Positions 1-9,800 of a stretch of 64,000 nucleotides of DNA are shown one piece after another. A model generated the notes under the pieces. It searched no databases and was not told the origin of the DNA. It was given only the letters and a program-made list of their open reading frames with translations. Each line of letters starts with the position of its first letter. The stretch's first letter is position 1. The DNA is from Cohnella rhizoplanae. Lineage in GTDB: Bacteria > Bacillota > Bacilli > Paenibacillales > Paenibacillaceae. Position numbers and translations under genes: made by a program. The DNA is taken from positions 884,900 through 948,899 of the forward strand of contig NZ_CAOJCN010000001.1 in the NCBI RefSeq assembly GCF_948329515.1, written 5' to 3'.

Positions 1-942
1 ATTCAGGCGCTATGGACCAACCGCTACATCGCGAACGTGCAGATCACGGCGAGCGAATCGGTCGGCGTCGAGGAGCGGGCGGGCTATTACGATCACGTAG
101 GCGCGATCCGCGACATGTTCCAGAACCACCTGCTGCAGCTGCTCATGATGGCTGCGATCCATCTGCCGTTCGACAGCACCTCCGAGAAGGTCCGGTTCAA
201 GAAGAAAAAGATCATGGAGGCGCTCGTCCCCGTGCAAAGGGACGAAGTAAGCGCGCACCTGGTCCGCGGACAGTACGCTGCAGGCAGCATGGGCGGGAAG
301 CCCGTCGCCGGTTACAAGGAGGAACCGGGCATCGCGCCTGACTCCAGGAACGATACCTTCATCGCCGCCCGATTGCGAATCGACAACGGCGACTGGCGCG
401 GGGTTCCGTTCTACATCCGCACCGGCAAGCGCATGAACAAGAAGTCGACCCGCATCGTCGTCGAATTCAAGGAACCGCTGAAGCAGGCGTGGTCGCAGTC
501 CGAGGACGGCGTAGCGCCGAACCTGCTCGTCATCGAGATCGGTCCCGGCGAGAGCATCACGCTGCGACTGAACAACAAAGAGCCCGGCGCGCACGGCGGC
601 TTCAAGCCGATCCATATCGATCTCCATTCGACGCCTTCCGACTCGCCGGAAGCTTACGAGAACTTGATCGGCGACGCGCTGAAGGGCGATCCGACGTTCT
701 TCGCGCATTGGGACGAGGTCGAGCTGTCCTGGGAATGGGTGCAGCCGGTGCTGGACGCCTTCGAGGCAGACGAGGTGCCGCTGCGCGAATACGCGGCGGG
801 CAGCCGCGGACCCGCCGAGTCGGACGCCCTGCTGGCGGAGGACGGCTATCACTGGTGGTTCGACGACGAGAACGACGCTACGCCTAATTCCGAAGGAAAA
901 GAAGGAGCAGATTATGCCTACAACGCAAACGCAAACCATTGA
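1..942 (+). CDS. zwf: Glucose-6-phosphate 1-dehydrogenase, C-terminal part (5' truncated by window)
   Basis: The frame is open from base 1 and encodes about 313 residues of the C-terminal two-thirds of NAD(P)-dependent glucose-6-phosphate dehydrogenase, the first enzyme of the oxidative pentose-phosphate branch. Recognisable family stretches are [13 protein letters not shown] near the left edge, followed by [11 protein letters not shown], and the substrate-region segment [12 protein letters not shown]. The N-terminal Rossmann motif and the catalytic His region lie outside the window. The last 29 bases overlap the start of tkt, so the two are translationally linked. The C-terminal tail after GYHWWFDD is low in complexity and Asn/Ala rich, probably because it overlaps the next gene's ribosome site. 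The family assignment is firm because tkt, tal and gnd follow on the same strand. Confidence 0.96.
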   Translation: MQALWTNRYIANVQITASESVGVEERAGYYDHVGAIRDMFQNHLLQLLMMAAIHLPFDSTSEKVRFKKKKIMEALVPVQRDEVSAHLVRGQYAAGSMGGKPVAGYKEEPGIAPDSRNDTFIAARLRIDNGDWRGVPFYIRTGKRMNKKSTRIVVEFKEPLKQAWSQSEDGVAPNLLVIEIGPGESITLRLNNKEPGAHGGFKPIHIDLHSTPSDSPEAYENLIGDALKGDPTFFAHWDEVELSWEWVQPVLDAFEADEVPLREYAAGSRGPAESDALLAEDGYHWWFDDENDATPNSEGKEGADYAYNANANH

Positions 943-2914
943 ACAGCTGTCCGTCGATACGATCCGCACGCTGTCCATCGACGCTATCAACGCGGCCAAC
1001 TCGGGTCACCCCGGCCTGCCGATGGGAGCGGCCCCGATGGCTTACGCCCTCTGGTCCGAACACCTGAACCACAACCCCGCGAACGCCAAATGGTTCAACC
1101 GCGACCGCTTTGTGCTGTCGGCAGGCCATGGCTCCGCCTTGCTGTACAGCCTGCTGCACCTGTTCGGTTACGGCGTGTCCATCGAGGACCTCAAGCAGTT
1201 CCGCAAGCTGAACAGCCTGACGCCGGGGCATCCCGAATACGGTCATACCGACGGCGTGGACGCGACGACCGGGCCGCTCGGACAGGGCGTGGCGATGGCG
1301 GTCGGCATGGCGATGGCCGAAGCGCATCTCGCCGCCAAGTTCAATCAGGCGGGCTTCCCGGTGGTCGACCATCATACGTACGCGCTCGTCGGAGACGGCT
1401 GCCTGATGGAAGGCATCTCGTACGAAGCGATGTCGATGGCCGGACACATGAAGCTGGGCAAGCTAATCGTGCTGTACGATTCCAACGACATCTCGCTGGA
1501 CGGCGCGCTTAACCTGAGTTTCGGCGAGAACGTGCAAAAGCGGGCGGAATCCGCGAACTGGCAGTACCTGCGCGTCGAGGACGGCAACGACCTGGCAGCG
1601 ATCTCCGCGGCCATCGCGGAGGCGAAGCGGCATGACGATCGGCCGACGCTGATCGAGATTCGCACGATCATCGGCTACGGCAGCAAGGCGGCCGGCACCA
1701 ACAAGGTTCATGGCAATCCGCTCGGGCTGGAGGAAGCCAAAGCGACGAAGCAAGTCTACGGCTGGCATTACGAGGAAGAATTCACCGTGCCGGACGAGGT
1801 CCGCTCGCACTTCGAGCTGCTGAAGCGGCAGGGAGCGGCAAAGGAATCCGTTTGGCAGAATCTGCTGGACGCTTACGGCGAAGCGCATCCGGCGCTGGGC
1901 GCCGAGCTCGGACGCGCGATCCGTGGAGAAGCGGCGATCGAGGACGCGGACATCCTCACGTTCGAGGCGGGCAAGTCGATCTCGACGCGCGTCGCGAGCG
2001 GCGAGGCGATCAACCACTTCGTCCAAAAAGTACCTTCGATTTTCGGCGGCAGCGCGGATCTGTCCCACTCGACGATGACCGACATCAAGGGCGAGGCGAC
2101 CTTCGCGATCGATTCGTATGCAGGCCGCAACGTATACTTCGGCGTCCGCGAGCATGCGATGGGCGCGGCGGGCAACGGCATGGCGCTGCATGGCGGCGTG
2201 CACGCCTTCGTCAGCACGTTCTTCGTATTCAGCGACTACCTGCGTCCGTCGATCCGGCTCGCGGCGCTGCAGAAGCTGCCTCTCGTCTACGTCTTCACGC
2301 ATGACTCGATCGCGGTCGGCGAGGACGGCCCGACGCACGAGCCGGTCGAGCACCTGGCCGCGCTGCGCACGATTCCGGGTCTCACCGTCATCCGTCCTTC
2401 CGACGCCAACGAGACGGCGAGCGCCTGGGCTTACGCCTTGTCGCAGCAGGAAGGACCCGTCGCGCTCATCTTGAGCAGGCAGAACCTGCCCGTATACGAA
2501 CAGACGAGCGCGAACCGCGCGCAGATCGCGAAGGGCGCCTACGTCCTGACCGAGACGAACGCGCAGCCGGACCTCGTCCTGATCGCGACCGGCTCCGAAG
2601 TATCGCTGGCCGTCGGCGCGAAGGCGGAGCTCGAGAAGGAAAACGTCTCGGTACGCGTCGTCGCGATGCCGAGCAGAGAGCTGTTCGACCGTCAACCGGA
2701 AGCCTACAAGCAATCCGTGTTGCCGGACGCGGCGTCGAAGCGAGTGACGATCGAAGCCGGCATCTCGCTTGGCTGGGACCGCTATGCCGGCCGCGACGGC
2801 AAGGTAATGGCCATTGACACGTTCGGCGCATCCGGCGCGGGCGGAGCGGTCATGGAACACTTCGGATTCTCCGTCGCGAATGTCGTGCGCGTCGCTAAGG
2901 AATTGCTCAATTAA
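914..2914 (+). CDS. tkt: Transketolase
   Basis: This 666-residue protein is a full-length thiamine-diphosphate-dependent transketolase, which moves two-carbon units between ketose and aldose phosphates in the non-oxidative pentose-phosphate pathway. The N-terminus [20 protein letters not shown] runs into [21 protein letters not shown], a family hallmark. The ThDP/metal motif begins at Gly160-Asp161-Gly162 and continues with CLMEG and SNDISLDG. The catalytic Glu in FGVREHAMG is residue 413. The start is an ATG preceded by GAAGGAG about eight bases upstream, inside the zwf 3' end. It is the second gene of a zwf-tkt-tal-gnd operon. No frame or length anomaly is seen. Confidence 0.98.
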   Translation: MPTTQTQTIEQLSVDTIRTLSIDAINAANSGHPGLPMGAAPMAYALWSEHLNHNPANAKWFNRDRFVLSAGHGSALLYSLLHLFGYGVSIEDLKQFRKLNSLTPGHPEYGHTDGVDATTGPLGQGVAMAVGMAMAEAHLAAKFNQAGFPVVDHHTYALVGDGCLMEGISYEAMSMAGHMKLGKLIVLYDSNDISLDGALNLSFGENVQKRAESANWQYLRVEDGNDLAAISAAIAEAKRHDDRPTLIEIRTIIGYGSKAAGTNKVHGNPLGLEEAKATKQVYGWHYEEEFTVPDEVRSHFELLKRQGAAKESVWQNLLDAYGEAHPALGAELGRAIRGEAAIEDADILTFEAGKSISTRVASGEAINHFVQKVPSIFGGSADLSHSTMTDIKGEATFAIDSYAGRNVYFGVREHAMGAAGNGMALHGGVHAFVSTFFVFSDYLRPSIRLAALQKLPLVYVFTHDSIAVGEDGPTHEPVEHLAALRTIPGLTVIRPSDANETASAWAYALSQQEGPVALILSRQNLPVYEQTSANRAQIAKGAYVLTETNAQPDLVLIATGSEVSLAVGAKAELEKENVSVRVVAMPSRELFDRQPEAYKQSVLPDAASKRVTIEAGISLGWDRYAGRDGKVMAIDTFGASGAGGAVMEHFGFSVANVVRVAKELLN

Positions 2915-2960
2915 CCTAAATTCGTGAATCAATCAAAATCACCTTATGGGGGCTGAAACC

Positions 2961-3626
2961 ATGAAATTTTTCATCGATACCGCGAACCTGTCCGACATCA
3001 GAAAAGCGTACCAGGTCGGCGTCCTGTCCGGCGTCACGACGAACCCTTCGCTAGTCGCCAAAGAAGGCGTTAAATTCGAGGACCGCATCGAGGAAATCCT
3101 GAAGGAAGTGCCGGAGGTCGAATCGGTATCCGCCGAGGTAACCCCCGACGCGCTGACGGCCGAAGAGATGATCGCCCAGGCGAACGAACTGATCAAGATC
3201 AACAATTACGACAAAAACATCACGATTAAGCTGCCGATGACGCTCGCGGGCCTCGAAGCCTGCCGCTACCTGACCAAGAAGGGCGTCAAGACGAACGTCA
3301 CGCTGATCTTCACGGTCAACCAGGCGCTGCTCGCCGCCCGCGCCGGCGCGACTTACGTATCTCCGTTCCTCGGCCGCCTGGACGATATCTCCGAAGACGG
3401 CGTCCTGCTCGTATCGAAGATCGCGGAGCTGTTCCGCATTCATAACCTTGATTCTCAGATCATCGCGGCTTCCGTGCGCCATCCGGATCATGTGACCCGC
3501 GTCGCGATGGCCGGCGCGCATATCGCCACGATTCCTTTCTCCGTCATCGAACAGCTCGCCAAGCACCCGCTCACCGAGCAAGGGATGGAGAAGTTCGCTG
3601 CCGACTGGAAAAAAGCGGTCCAATAA
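2961..3626 (+). CDS. tal: Transaldolase (TalC/fructose-6-phosphate aldolase-like)
   Basis: This is a short (221-residue) class I transaldolase that transfers dihydroxyacetone units between sedoheptulose-7-P and glyceraldehyde-3-P. The preferred start is the ATG giving [17 protein letters not shown], because this is where the family begins and a GGGGGC ribosome-site-like run sits just before it. An in-frame ATG 15 bases earlier, at 2946, overlaps that run. The Schiff-base lysine is Lys90 in ITIKLPMT. The segment [19 protein letters not shown] and the ending [19 protein letters not shown] are typical. The size matches the TalC/FSA-like subfamily rather than the long transaldolases. The neighbours tkt and gnd support transaldolase rather than F6P aldolase activity, but sequence alone does not settle this. 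Confidence 0.95.
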   Translation: MKFFIDTANLSDIRKAYQVGVLSGVTTNPSLVAKEGVKFEDRIEEILKEVPEVESVSAEVTPDALTAEEMIAQANELIKINNYDKNITIKLPMTLAGLEACRYLTKKGVKTNVTLIFTVNQALLAARAGATYVSPFLGRLDDISEDGVLLVSKIAELFRIHNLDSQIIAASVRHPDHVTRVAMAGAHIATIPFSVIEQLAKHPLTEQGMEKFAADWKKAVQ

Positions 3627-3662
3627 ATAGAGAGAGCATGACATTCGGGAGGATGGGGAACG

Positions 3663-5084
3663 ATGAACAAACAACAAATCGGCGTAGTGGGCCTGGCCGT
3701 CATGGGCAAAAACCTCGCGCTGAATATCGAAAGCAAGGGCTTCTCGGTCGCGGTGTACAACCGTTCGCCGGAGAAAACGAAGGAACTGCTCGAGGAAGCG
3801 AAGGGTAAGAACTTCGTCGGCGCGTACAGCGTCGAAGAGTTCGTGCAATCGCTGGAGACGCCCCGCAAGATTCTGATCATGGTCAAGGCCGGCAAGCCGA
3901 CCGACGATACGATCGAACAGCTGCTGCCTTACCTCGATCAGGGCGATATCCTGATCGACGGCGGCAATGCCTACTTCCCGGACACGCAGCGCAGGAATAA
4001 GGAGCTGCAGCAGAAGGGCTTCCGCTTCATCGGCGCCGGCGTATCGGGCGGCGAAGAGGGCGCGCTGCATGGTCCGGCGATCATGCCGGGCGGCCAGAAG
4101 GATGCGTACGCGCTCGTCGAGCCGATCCTGACCGCGATCTCCGCCAAGGTGAACGGAGATCCATGCTCCACGTACATCGGCGCGGACGGCGCGGGACACT
4201 ACGTCAAGATGGTGCACAACGGCATCGAATATGGCGACATGCAGCTGATCGGGGAAGCTTACCACTTGCTCAAGGACGTGCTCGGACTTGGCGCCGGCGA
4301 GCTGCACGAGATTTTCACCGAGTGGAATCAAGGCGAGCTGGACAGCTATCTGATCGAGATCACGGCCGATATCTTCTCCAAGACCGATCCGGAGACGGGC
4401 AAGCCGATGGTGGACGTCATCCTCGACTCGGCGGGCCAGAAGGGCACGGGCAAGTGGACGAGCCAGAGCTCGCTCGACCTGGGCGTGCCGCTGTCGATCA
4501 TCACCGAATCCGTCTTCGCCCGGTTCCTCTCGGCGATGAAGGAAGAGCGCGCAGTCGCCAGCCGCAAGCTGACCGGCCCGGAGGCACAGCGCTACGAAGG
4601 CGATCCTCGCGAGTTCATCGAGGCCGTCCGCCAGGCGCTCTTCGCCAGCAAGATCGCTTCTTACGCGCAAGGCTTCGCGCAGATGCGGGCCGCATCCGAC
4701 GCGTACGGCTGGGATCTGAACTACGGCGGCATCGCGATGATCTTCCGCGGCGGCTGCATCATCCGCGCCGGGTTCTTGCAGAACATCAAGGACGCATACG
4801 ACCGCGATCCGGCCCTGCAGAACCTGCTGCTGGACGAATACTTCGGCGGCGTCGTGCGCGACTATCAAGGCGCATGGAGAAAAGTCGTAGCGACCGCGGT
4901 GACGCGGGGTATACCTGTACCGGCCTTCGCTTCCGCGCTGGCCTACTACGACAGCTACCGAACGGAACGCCTCCCGGCGAACCTGCTGCAAGCGCAGCGC
5001 GATTACTTCGGCGCGCATACGTTCGAGCGGCTCGACCGCGAAGGCAGCTTCCACTTCCAGTGGATCGGCGGCCAGCAACAATAA
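3663..5084 (+). CDS. gnd: 6-phosphogluconate dehydrogenase, decarboxylating
   Basis: This 473-residue enzyme oxidatively decarboxylates 6-phosphogluconate to ribulose-5-phosphate, the third step of the oxidative branch. The N-terminal Rossmann motif [15 protein letters not shown] is followed by VYNRSPEKT; the Arg-Ser pair after the second beta strand is typical of NADP(H) binding. The substrate motif [17 protein letters not shown] and the catalytic Lys182 in [12 protein letters not shown] are present, as is GTGKWTS. The start has GGAGG about ten bases upstream. Length matches the long, dimeric class. It is the last gene of the zwf-tkt-tal-gnd operon and is followed directly by a terminator. 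Confidence 0.98.
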   Translation: MNKQQIGVVGLAVMGKNLALNIESKGFSVAVYNRSPEKTKELLEEAKGKNFVGAYSVEEFVQSLETPRKILIMVKAGKPTDDTIEQLLPYLDQGDILIDGGNAYFPDTQRRNKELQQKGFRFIGAGVSGGEEGALHGPAIMPGGQKDAYALVEPILTAISAKVNGDPCSTYIGADGAGHYVKMVHNGIEYGDMQLIGEAYHLLKDVLGLGAGELHEIFTEWNQGELDSYLIEITADIFSKTDPETGKPMVDVILDSAGQKGTGKWTSQSSLDLGVPLSIITESVFARFLSAMKEERAVASRKLTGPEAQRYEGDPREFIEAVRQALFASKIASYAQGFAQMRAASDAYGWDLNYGGIAMIFRGGCIIRAGFLQNIKDAYDRDPALQNLLLDEYFGGVVRDYQGAWRKVVATAVTRGIPVPAFASALAYYDSYRTERLPANLLQAQRDYFGAHTFERLDREGSFHFQWIGGQQQ

Positions 5085-5093
5085 ACGAACAGC

Positions 5094-5136
5094 AAAAGGC
5101 CCGTTCCCGGTTGAAACGCCGGGAACGGGCTTTTTT
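5094..5136. terminator. Intrinsic terminator after gnd
   Basis: A perfect 12-bp GC-rich stem (GCCCGTTCCCGG paired with CCGGGAACGGGC) with an 8-base loop is followed by six T residues. In the opposite direction the stem is followed by only four T residues, so it may also slow transcription of the convergent DUF11 genes. Confidence 0.93.
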
Positions 5137-5159
5137 GCCTTTATCCGGACAGAAGACGT

Positions 5160-6833
5160 TTATTCTTCGATTCCCTCGATCAGCACAAGATACTCGTTCG
5201 ACCGCGCCTCGCCCGTATGCGCCCGCCCGTTCAGCTCGAACGCATAACGGGCCGTCATGTAACCTTCGAGCGACTCTTCTGCCGTATTCTCCGGCACGAC
5301 CACGCGGTAGGCGACTGCGCAGCTCGCGCCAGGCGCAATGATACCGAGCGCCACCGATCCGTCCAGCACGAGCGCCGTCGGCCATCCGTCGACCCGGATA
5401 CCGTAGCCCGAGAGCCTGACGCCGGCCGGGAGCAGCCCTTCCAGAATGACGGATGCCGCGGCATTGCCCGCGTTGCGCACCTCCGCACGGAAGATCACTT
5501 CGTCGCCGGGGTAGACCTCGGGAGGATCGGCTGCCACCTTGACGGCGAACAGGGGAGAGACGATGCGGGTCGCGACCGTATTCGAGGCGACCGTCGCCCG
5601 TACCGCTCGACCGTCGTTCAGGCGGAATGCGTAGGTCAGCTGCGCCTCGTTCGTATACGTCGGCAGCGACTCTCCCAATCGTGCCGGGATTAGCGCCTGT
5701 AAGACGATCAGCGCCCGGCCCTCGGGCGCGACGGTGCCCAGCGGAATGCCGGCTTCGGGCGACGCGTCCGCGATGCGGATCCCGTTCACGCTCGCGCTGC
5801 CCGGGACGAAGCGCAGGCCGGCAGGCAGAAGATCCAGCAGCGTTCCCTCGATGGCGATGCGAGAGGCGTTATAGACGATCGCCGTGTACGTGATCGTATC
5901 GCCCGGCGCCGCCTGTCCCGGGTTGGCCGACATCGACAGCGATACCGCCGGCCTGACGACCACGACGTCCGCCTCGTTCGTCGTGACGACGCCTGGCGTT
6001 CCCGCTGCCGCGTATCGGACGATCGCCTCGAGGGGCAGTACGGTGCCGTTCGGCAGGTCGCCGACCTGACCGGCGAACGCGACGACGGCGGACCCGCCGG
6101 CTGCGAGCGACCCGACCGCGATACCCGACGCGGGAGAGGCGGCGGGCGACCGCACTTCGTCGACCGTGACGCTCCCCGCCAGAAAGGTCAGCCCCTGCGG
6201 CAGCGCCGCGGAGACGGTGACGCCAGTGATCGGCTCGGAGCCTTCGTTCGTCACGACGACGTCGTAATAGACGATATCGCCCGCGAACGTCTGGCTCCAT
6301 CGGGTACGGATCGCCGCCGATACCTTTACGCCGATGACCGGGATGGTCACCTCGTTGGATATCGTTTCGCCGCGGGAGATTCTCCCTTCAGGCGTCGCGA
6401 AGGCGAATGCGGCACGCGCCGAGTTCGAGATCTCGCGCGATTCGGGAATCGCGGTCACGATGAGCTGAAAGGACACCCGCGCTTCTCCGCCGGGCGCGAT
6501 ATCGCCGAGCGGGATCCCGGAAGGGGGATCCGCGCCCGGGAGCGGCATGCCGTCGCGCAGGACGGAGTTGGAGACGATCGACGTGCCGGCCGGCAGCGCA
6601 TCGTACAAGGTCACGTCGGCGGCCGCATTGCCTGCGTTCGACACGATCAAGCGATAGACGATCGTCGAGCCGAGTTCGGCCTGCCTCGCGTCCGTCTCTT
6701 TGCGCACGGAGATTGCCGGACCGTACAGCGGTATCGATACGATGTTGGAGTAAGCGGCGGACGGATTGCGACCCGACGTGAACCGGACATGCGATTGGTT
6801 GCGCAGATACGGATCCGGCAGGAGCGGCGTCAT
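5160..6833 (-). CDS. DUF11-repeat protein, C-terminal portion (probably frame-shifted from the upstream gene)
   Basis: This 557-residue reading frame holds the end of one DUF11-type beta-sandwich module and about four more (module starts near ISVRKETDARQ, VKVSAAIRTRW, VSLSMSANPGQ and FAVKVAADPPE). It has no signal peptide and no LPXTG or S-layer anchor; it ends in EYLVLIEGIEE. Its start codon overlaps the stop of the larger upstream frame in an ATGA. Its first 35 residues (LRNQSHVRFTSG...YSN) complete the module left unfinished at the end of the upstream frame. The simplest reading is that both frames are one gene of about 2,790 residues, split by a one-base indel or a recoding site. Separate translation by coupling at ATGA is the alternative. 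Confidence 0.8.
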   Translation of the reverse strand: MTPLLPDPYLRNQSHVRFTSGRNPSAAYSNIVSIPLYGPAISVRKETDARQAELGSTIVYRLIVSNAGNAAADVTLYDALPAGTSIVSNSVLRDGMPLPGADPPSGIPLGDIAPGGEARVSFQLIVTAIPESREISNSARAAFAFATPEGRISRGETISNEVTIPVIGVKVSAAIRTRWSQTFAGDIVYYDVVVTNEGSEPITGVTVSAALPQGLTFLAGSVTVDEVRSPAASPASGIAVGSLAAGGSAVVAFAGQVGDLPNGTVLPLEAIVRYAAAGTPGVVTTNEADVVVVRPAVSLSMSANPGQAAPGDTITYTAIVYNASRIAIEGTLLDLLPAGLRFVPGSASVNGIRIADASPEAGIPLGTVAPEGRALIVLQALIPARLGESLPTYTNEAQLTYAFRLNDGRAVRATVASNTVATRIVSPLFAVKVAADPPEVYPGDEVIFRAEVRNAGNAAASVILEGLLPAGVRLSGYGIRVDGWPTALVLDGSVALGIIAPGASCAVAYRVVVPENTAEESLEGYMTARYAFELNGRAHTGEARSNEYLVLIEGIEE

Positions 6834-9800
6834 ATCGTCACGACCCTCACCTGGAAGGTAACGGTTACGGCCGCGCCGGCCGCGATCGAGCCGACCGCGA
6901 TGCCCGTGTTCGGGTTAGCCCCGGGCCTCGGGCTGCCGTCGACGGTGACGGTGCCGTCCACGAATACCGTGCCGAGCGGGACGGGGTCGACGATCACGAC
7001 GTTGCTCACGGTGGCGATCCCGTTGTTGGCGACTACGATCGTGTAAGTAATTACGTCGCCTACGATGGCATCGACGGCATCCGTGCTCTTCGATACGCTA
7101 ACGTCGGGCGAGGAAACGGGGATGACCAGCGTATTGGATACGGCGCTTCCCGTAAGCACGCGGCCGTCCGGCGGCGAATACGTGTAAGTCGCGGAGGCCT
7201 GGTTCGACAGCTGCTGCGGCGACGGGAGCGCGTCGACGGTCACTTGGAGGGTGACGGTCACGTTGACGCTGGCGCCCGGAGCCACCAGGCCGACGGCGAT
7301 GCCCCCTGCGGGATTCGCGCCAGGCTGCGGCACGCCGTTGACCAGGACGCTGTTCGGTACGAACGCGGTGCCGGCGGGGATCGTATCCGTGAGCGTCAGA
7401 TCGGCTGCCAGATTGCCCGTATTGGTGATATTGATACTATAGAGAACCGTATCGCCGACGGTCGCGTTCGTCGTATCCGCGGACTTCAGCATGACGATGA
7501 TCGGCTGATAGACCGGCGTGACGACGGTGTTGGAGAACGTCGTCGCGGAGAACGCGCCGGAAGTGAAGCTGACGGAAGCGCGATTGCTGAGCGAATCGGG
7601 CACCGGCAGCGAAATGACGTTGACCGTGTACGAGACGATCACCGAAGCCCCTGGCGCGATCGAACCCAGCGAGATGCCGGCTTCGGGATTGGCGGCAGGA
7701 CGCGGCACGCCGTCGACGACGACGGTGCCTGCGACGAAGGTTGACCCGGCCGGCGTCGGATCGTTCAGCAGCACGTTGTTCACCGTCTCGATGCCGTTAT
7801 TCTGGATCGCGACGGTATAGACGAGGTTGTCGCCCACGACGACATCGGCCGCGGATGCGATCTTCGCAACGCCGACGTTCGGCGAACTGACCGGCACGGC
7901 CAATTGGTTGGATACGAAGGAACCGCCGAAGGTCCGACCGTCGGGCAGCGTATAGACGTAGGTGGCCGATGCCTGGTTCGACAACAATTGACCGGGCGGG
8001 AGCGTGCCGATGACGACGGAAAAGACGACCGTAGCCGACGTGGCAACGCCAGGGACGAGTACGCCGGCGGAAGGATCGGCGCCCGCGACGGGTTGACCGT
8101 TGACCAGCACGCTGTTCGGCACGAGCGACGTTCCGGCGGGAATGTTGTCCGTTACCGTGATATCGGCCGGATAGTTGCCCGTATTGGAGATCGCGATCGT
8201 ATAGGCGACGGTGTCGCCTACCGTGGCGTTCGCGGTGCTCGCGCTCTTGGCCGCCGACAGGATCGGGATAAATACGGGCGTCGTGACGGTGTTCGAGAAG
8301 GTGACGCCGGAGAACGCGCCGGACGTAAACGATACCGTCGATTGATTGACGAGGGTCTGTGACGACGGCAGCGAAGTTACGATCACGTCGAACGCCACCG
8401 TTGCGGTCGTGCCTGGCGCGATCGTCGCGATGCTGACGCCGGTCGCCGGATTCGCGGCGGGACGGGGGACGCCATCAACTGTCAGCGAACCGGGAACGAA
8501 CGCCGTGCCGGCCGGGAAGGGATCGGTGAAAATGACGTTGCTAACGCCGGCGATGCCGTTGTTCGCGATGACGGTCGTGTACGTCACCGTATCGCCGAGC
8601 GAGGTCGTCGTCGTCGGCGTGCTCTTGAACACGGCGATATTCGGCGCGGATACCGGTATCGTCACGACGTTGGACACGACGGACCCGGTCAGCGTGCGCG
8701 TATCGGGGAGCGTGAACGAATAGGCCGCGGTCCCTTGATTGACGAGCTGCTGCGGCGACGGAAGCGTGTCGACGACGACGGAGAACGTGACCGTGCGGGT
8801 TCCGCCGGCCTCGATCGGGCCGAGCGCGATGCCGGTCCCCGGGTCGGTCCCCGGGATCGGGAAGCCGTCCACGATGACGCTGTTCGGCACGAAGACGGTA
8901 CCCGCGGGCAGGGTGTCCGTCAAGGTCGTCGTCGCCGGATAGTTACCGGCGTTGGATACGGCCAGCGTATACGTCACCGTATCGCCCAGCGTTGCGTTCG
9001 CCGTGCTGGCCGACTTCGCCGCCGAGATGACAGGCTGGAAGACGGGCGTGAGGACGAGGTTGGAAAATGTCACGGCCGAGAAAGCGCCTGAGGTGAAGCT
9101 GACTGTAGCCTGGTTGCCGATCTGGGCGGGGCTCGGCACCGAGACGACGGTCACGCTGAACGCGACCGTCGCCGTGCCGCCCGGCGCGAGCGATCCGAGC
9201 TGGATGCCGCCGGACGGAGACGCGGCGGGAACGGGCACGCCGTTCACGAGGACGCTGCCCGTCACGAACGCCGTGCCGGCCGGAATCGCATCGGTAAAGA
9301 GAACGCTGGTGACCGGCGCGATGCCGCTGTTTAACACGGTCACGGTATACGCGATCGTGTCTCCGATCGCGACGGATACAGATGGCGTAGCCTTCGAGAC
9401 GGCTACGTTCGGCGAGGATACGGGAAAGGTAACGGTATTCGACGTCACGTTCTCGATGATCGTGCGACCGTCCGGCGGCACATAAGTTAGGACGGCCGAT
9501 GCCGTATTGGAGATCTGCTGCGGAGACGGGAGGGAGGTTACGACGACGGCGAAGGTGACGACGACGGTCTGCCCGGGCACGACGATGCCGATCGGTATCG
9601 GCGTGCTCGGGGAAGCGCCAGGCTGCGGGACGCCGTCGACGATGACGCTGTTCGGCGAGAACGTCGTGCCTGCGGGGATCGTATCTGCGACGGTCACGCT
9701 TGCGCCGAAGTTTCCCGAATTCGTTACGTTTACCGTATAGATGATCGTGTCGCCGACGGTCGCGTTGCTCGTGCTCGCGCTTTTGACGAGCGCGATCTGC

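Noticed and set aside
1463..2932. A 489-codon minus-strand frame across tkt.
   Set aside because: It is the antisense shadow of transketolase, with low-complexity Arg/Asp-rich sequence.
3051..5081. A 676-codon open frame on the minus strand across tal and gnd.
   Set aside because: It lies wholly opposite two well-conserved genes, has no family motifs, and has the Arg/Asp-rich composition expected of an antisense frame in GC-rich DNA.
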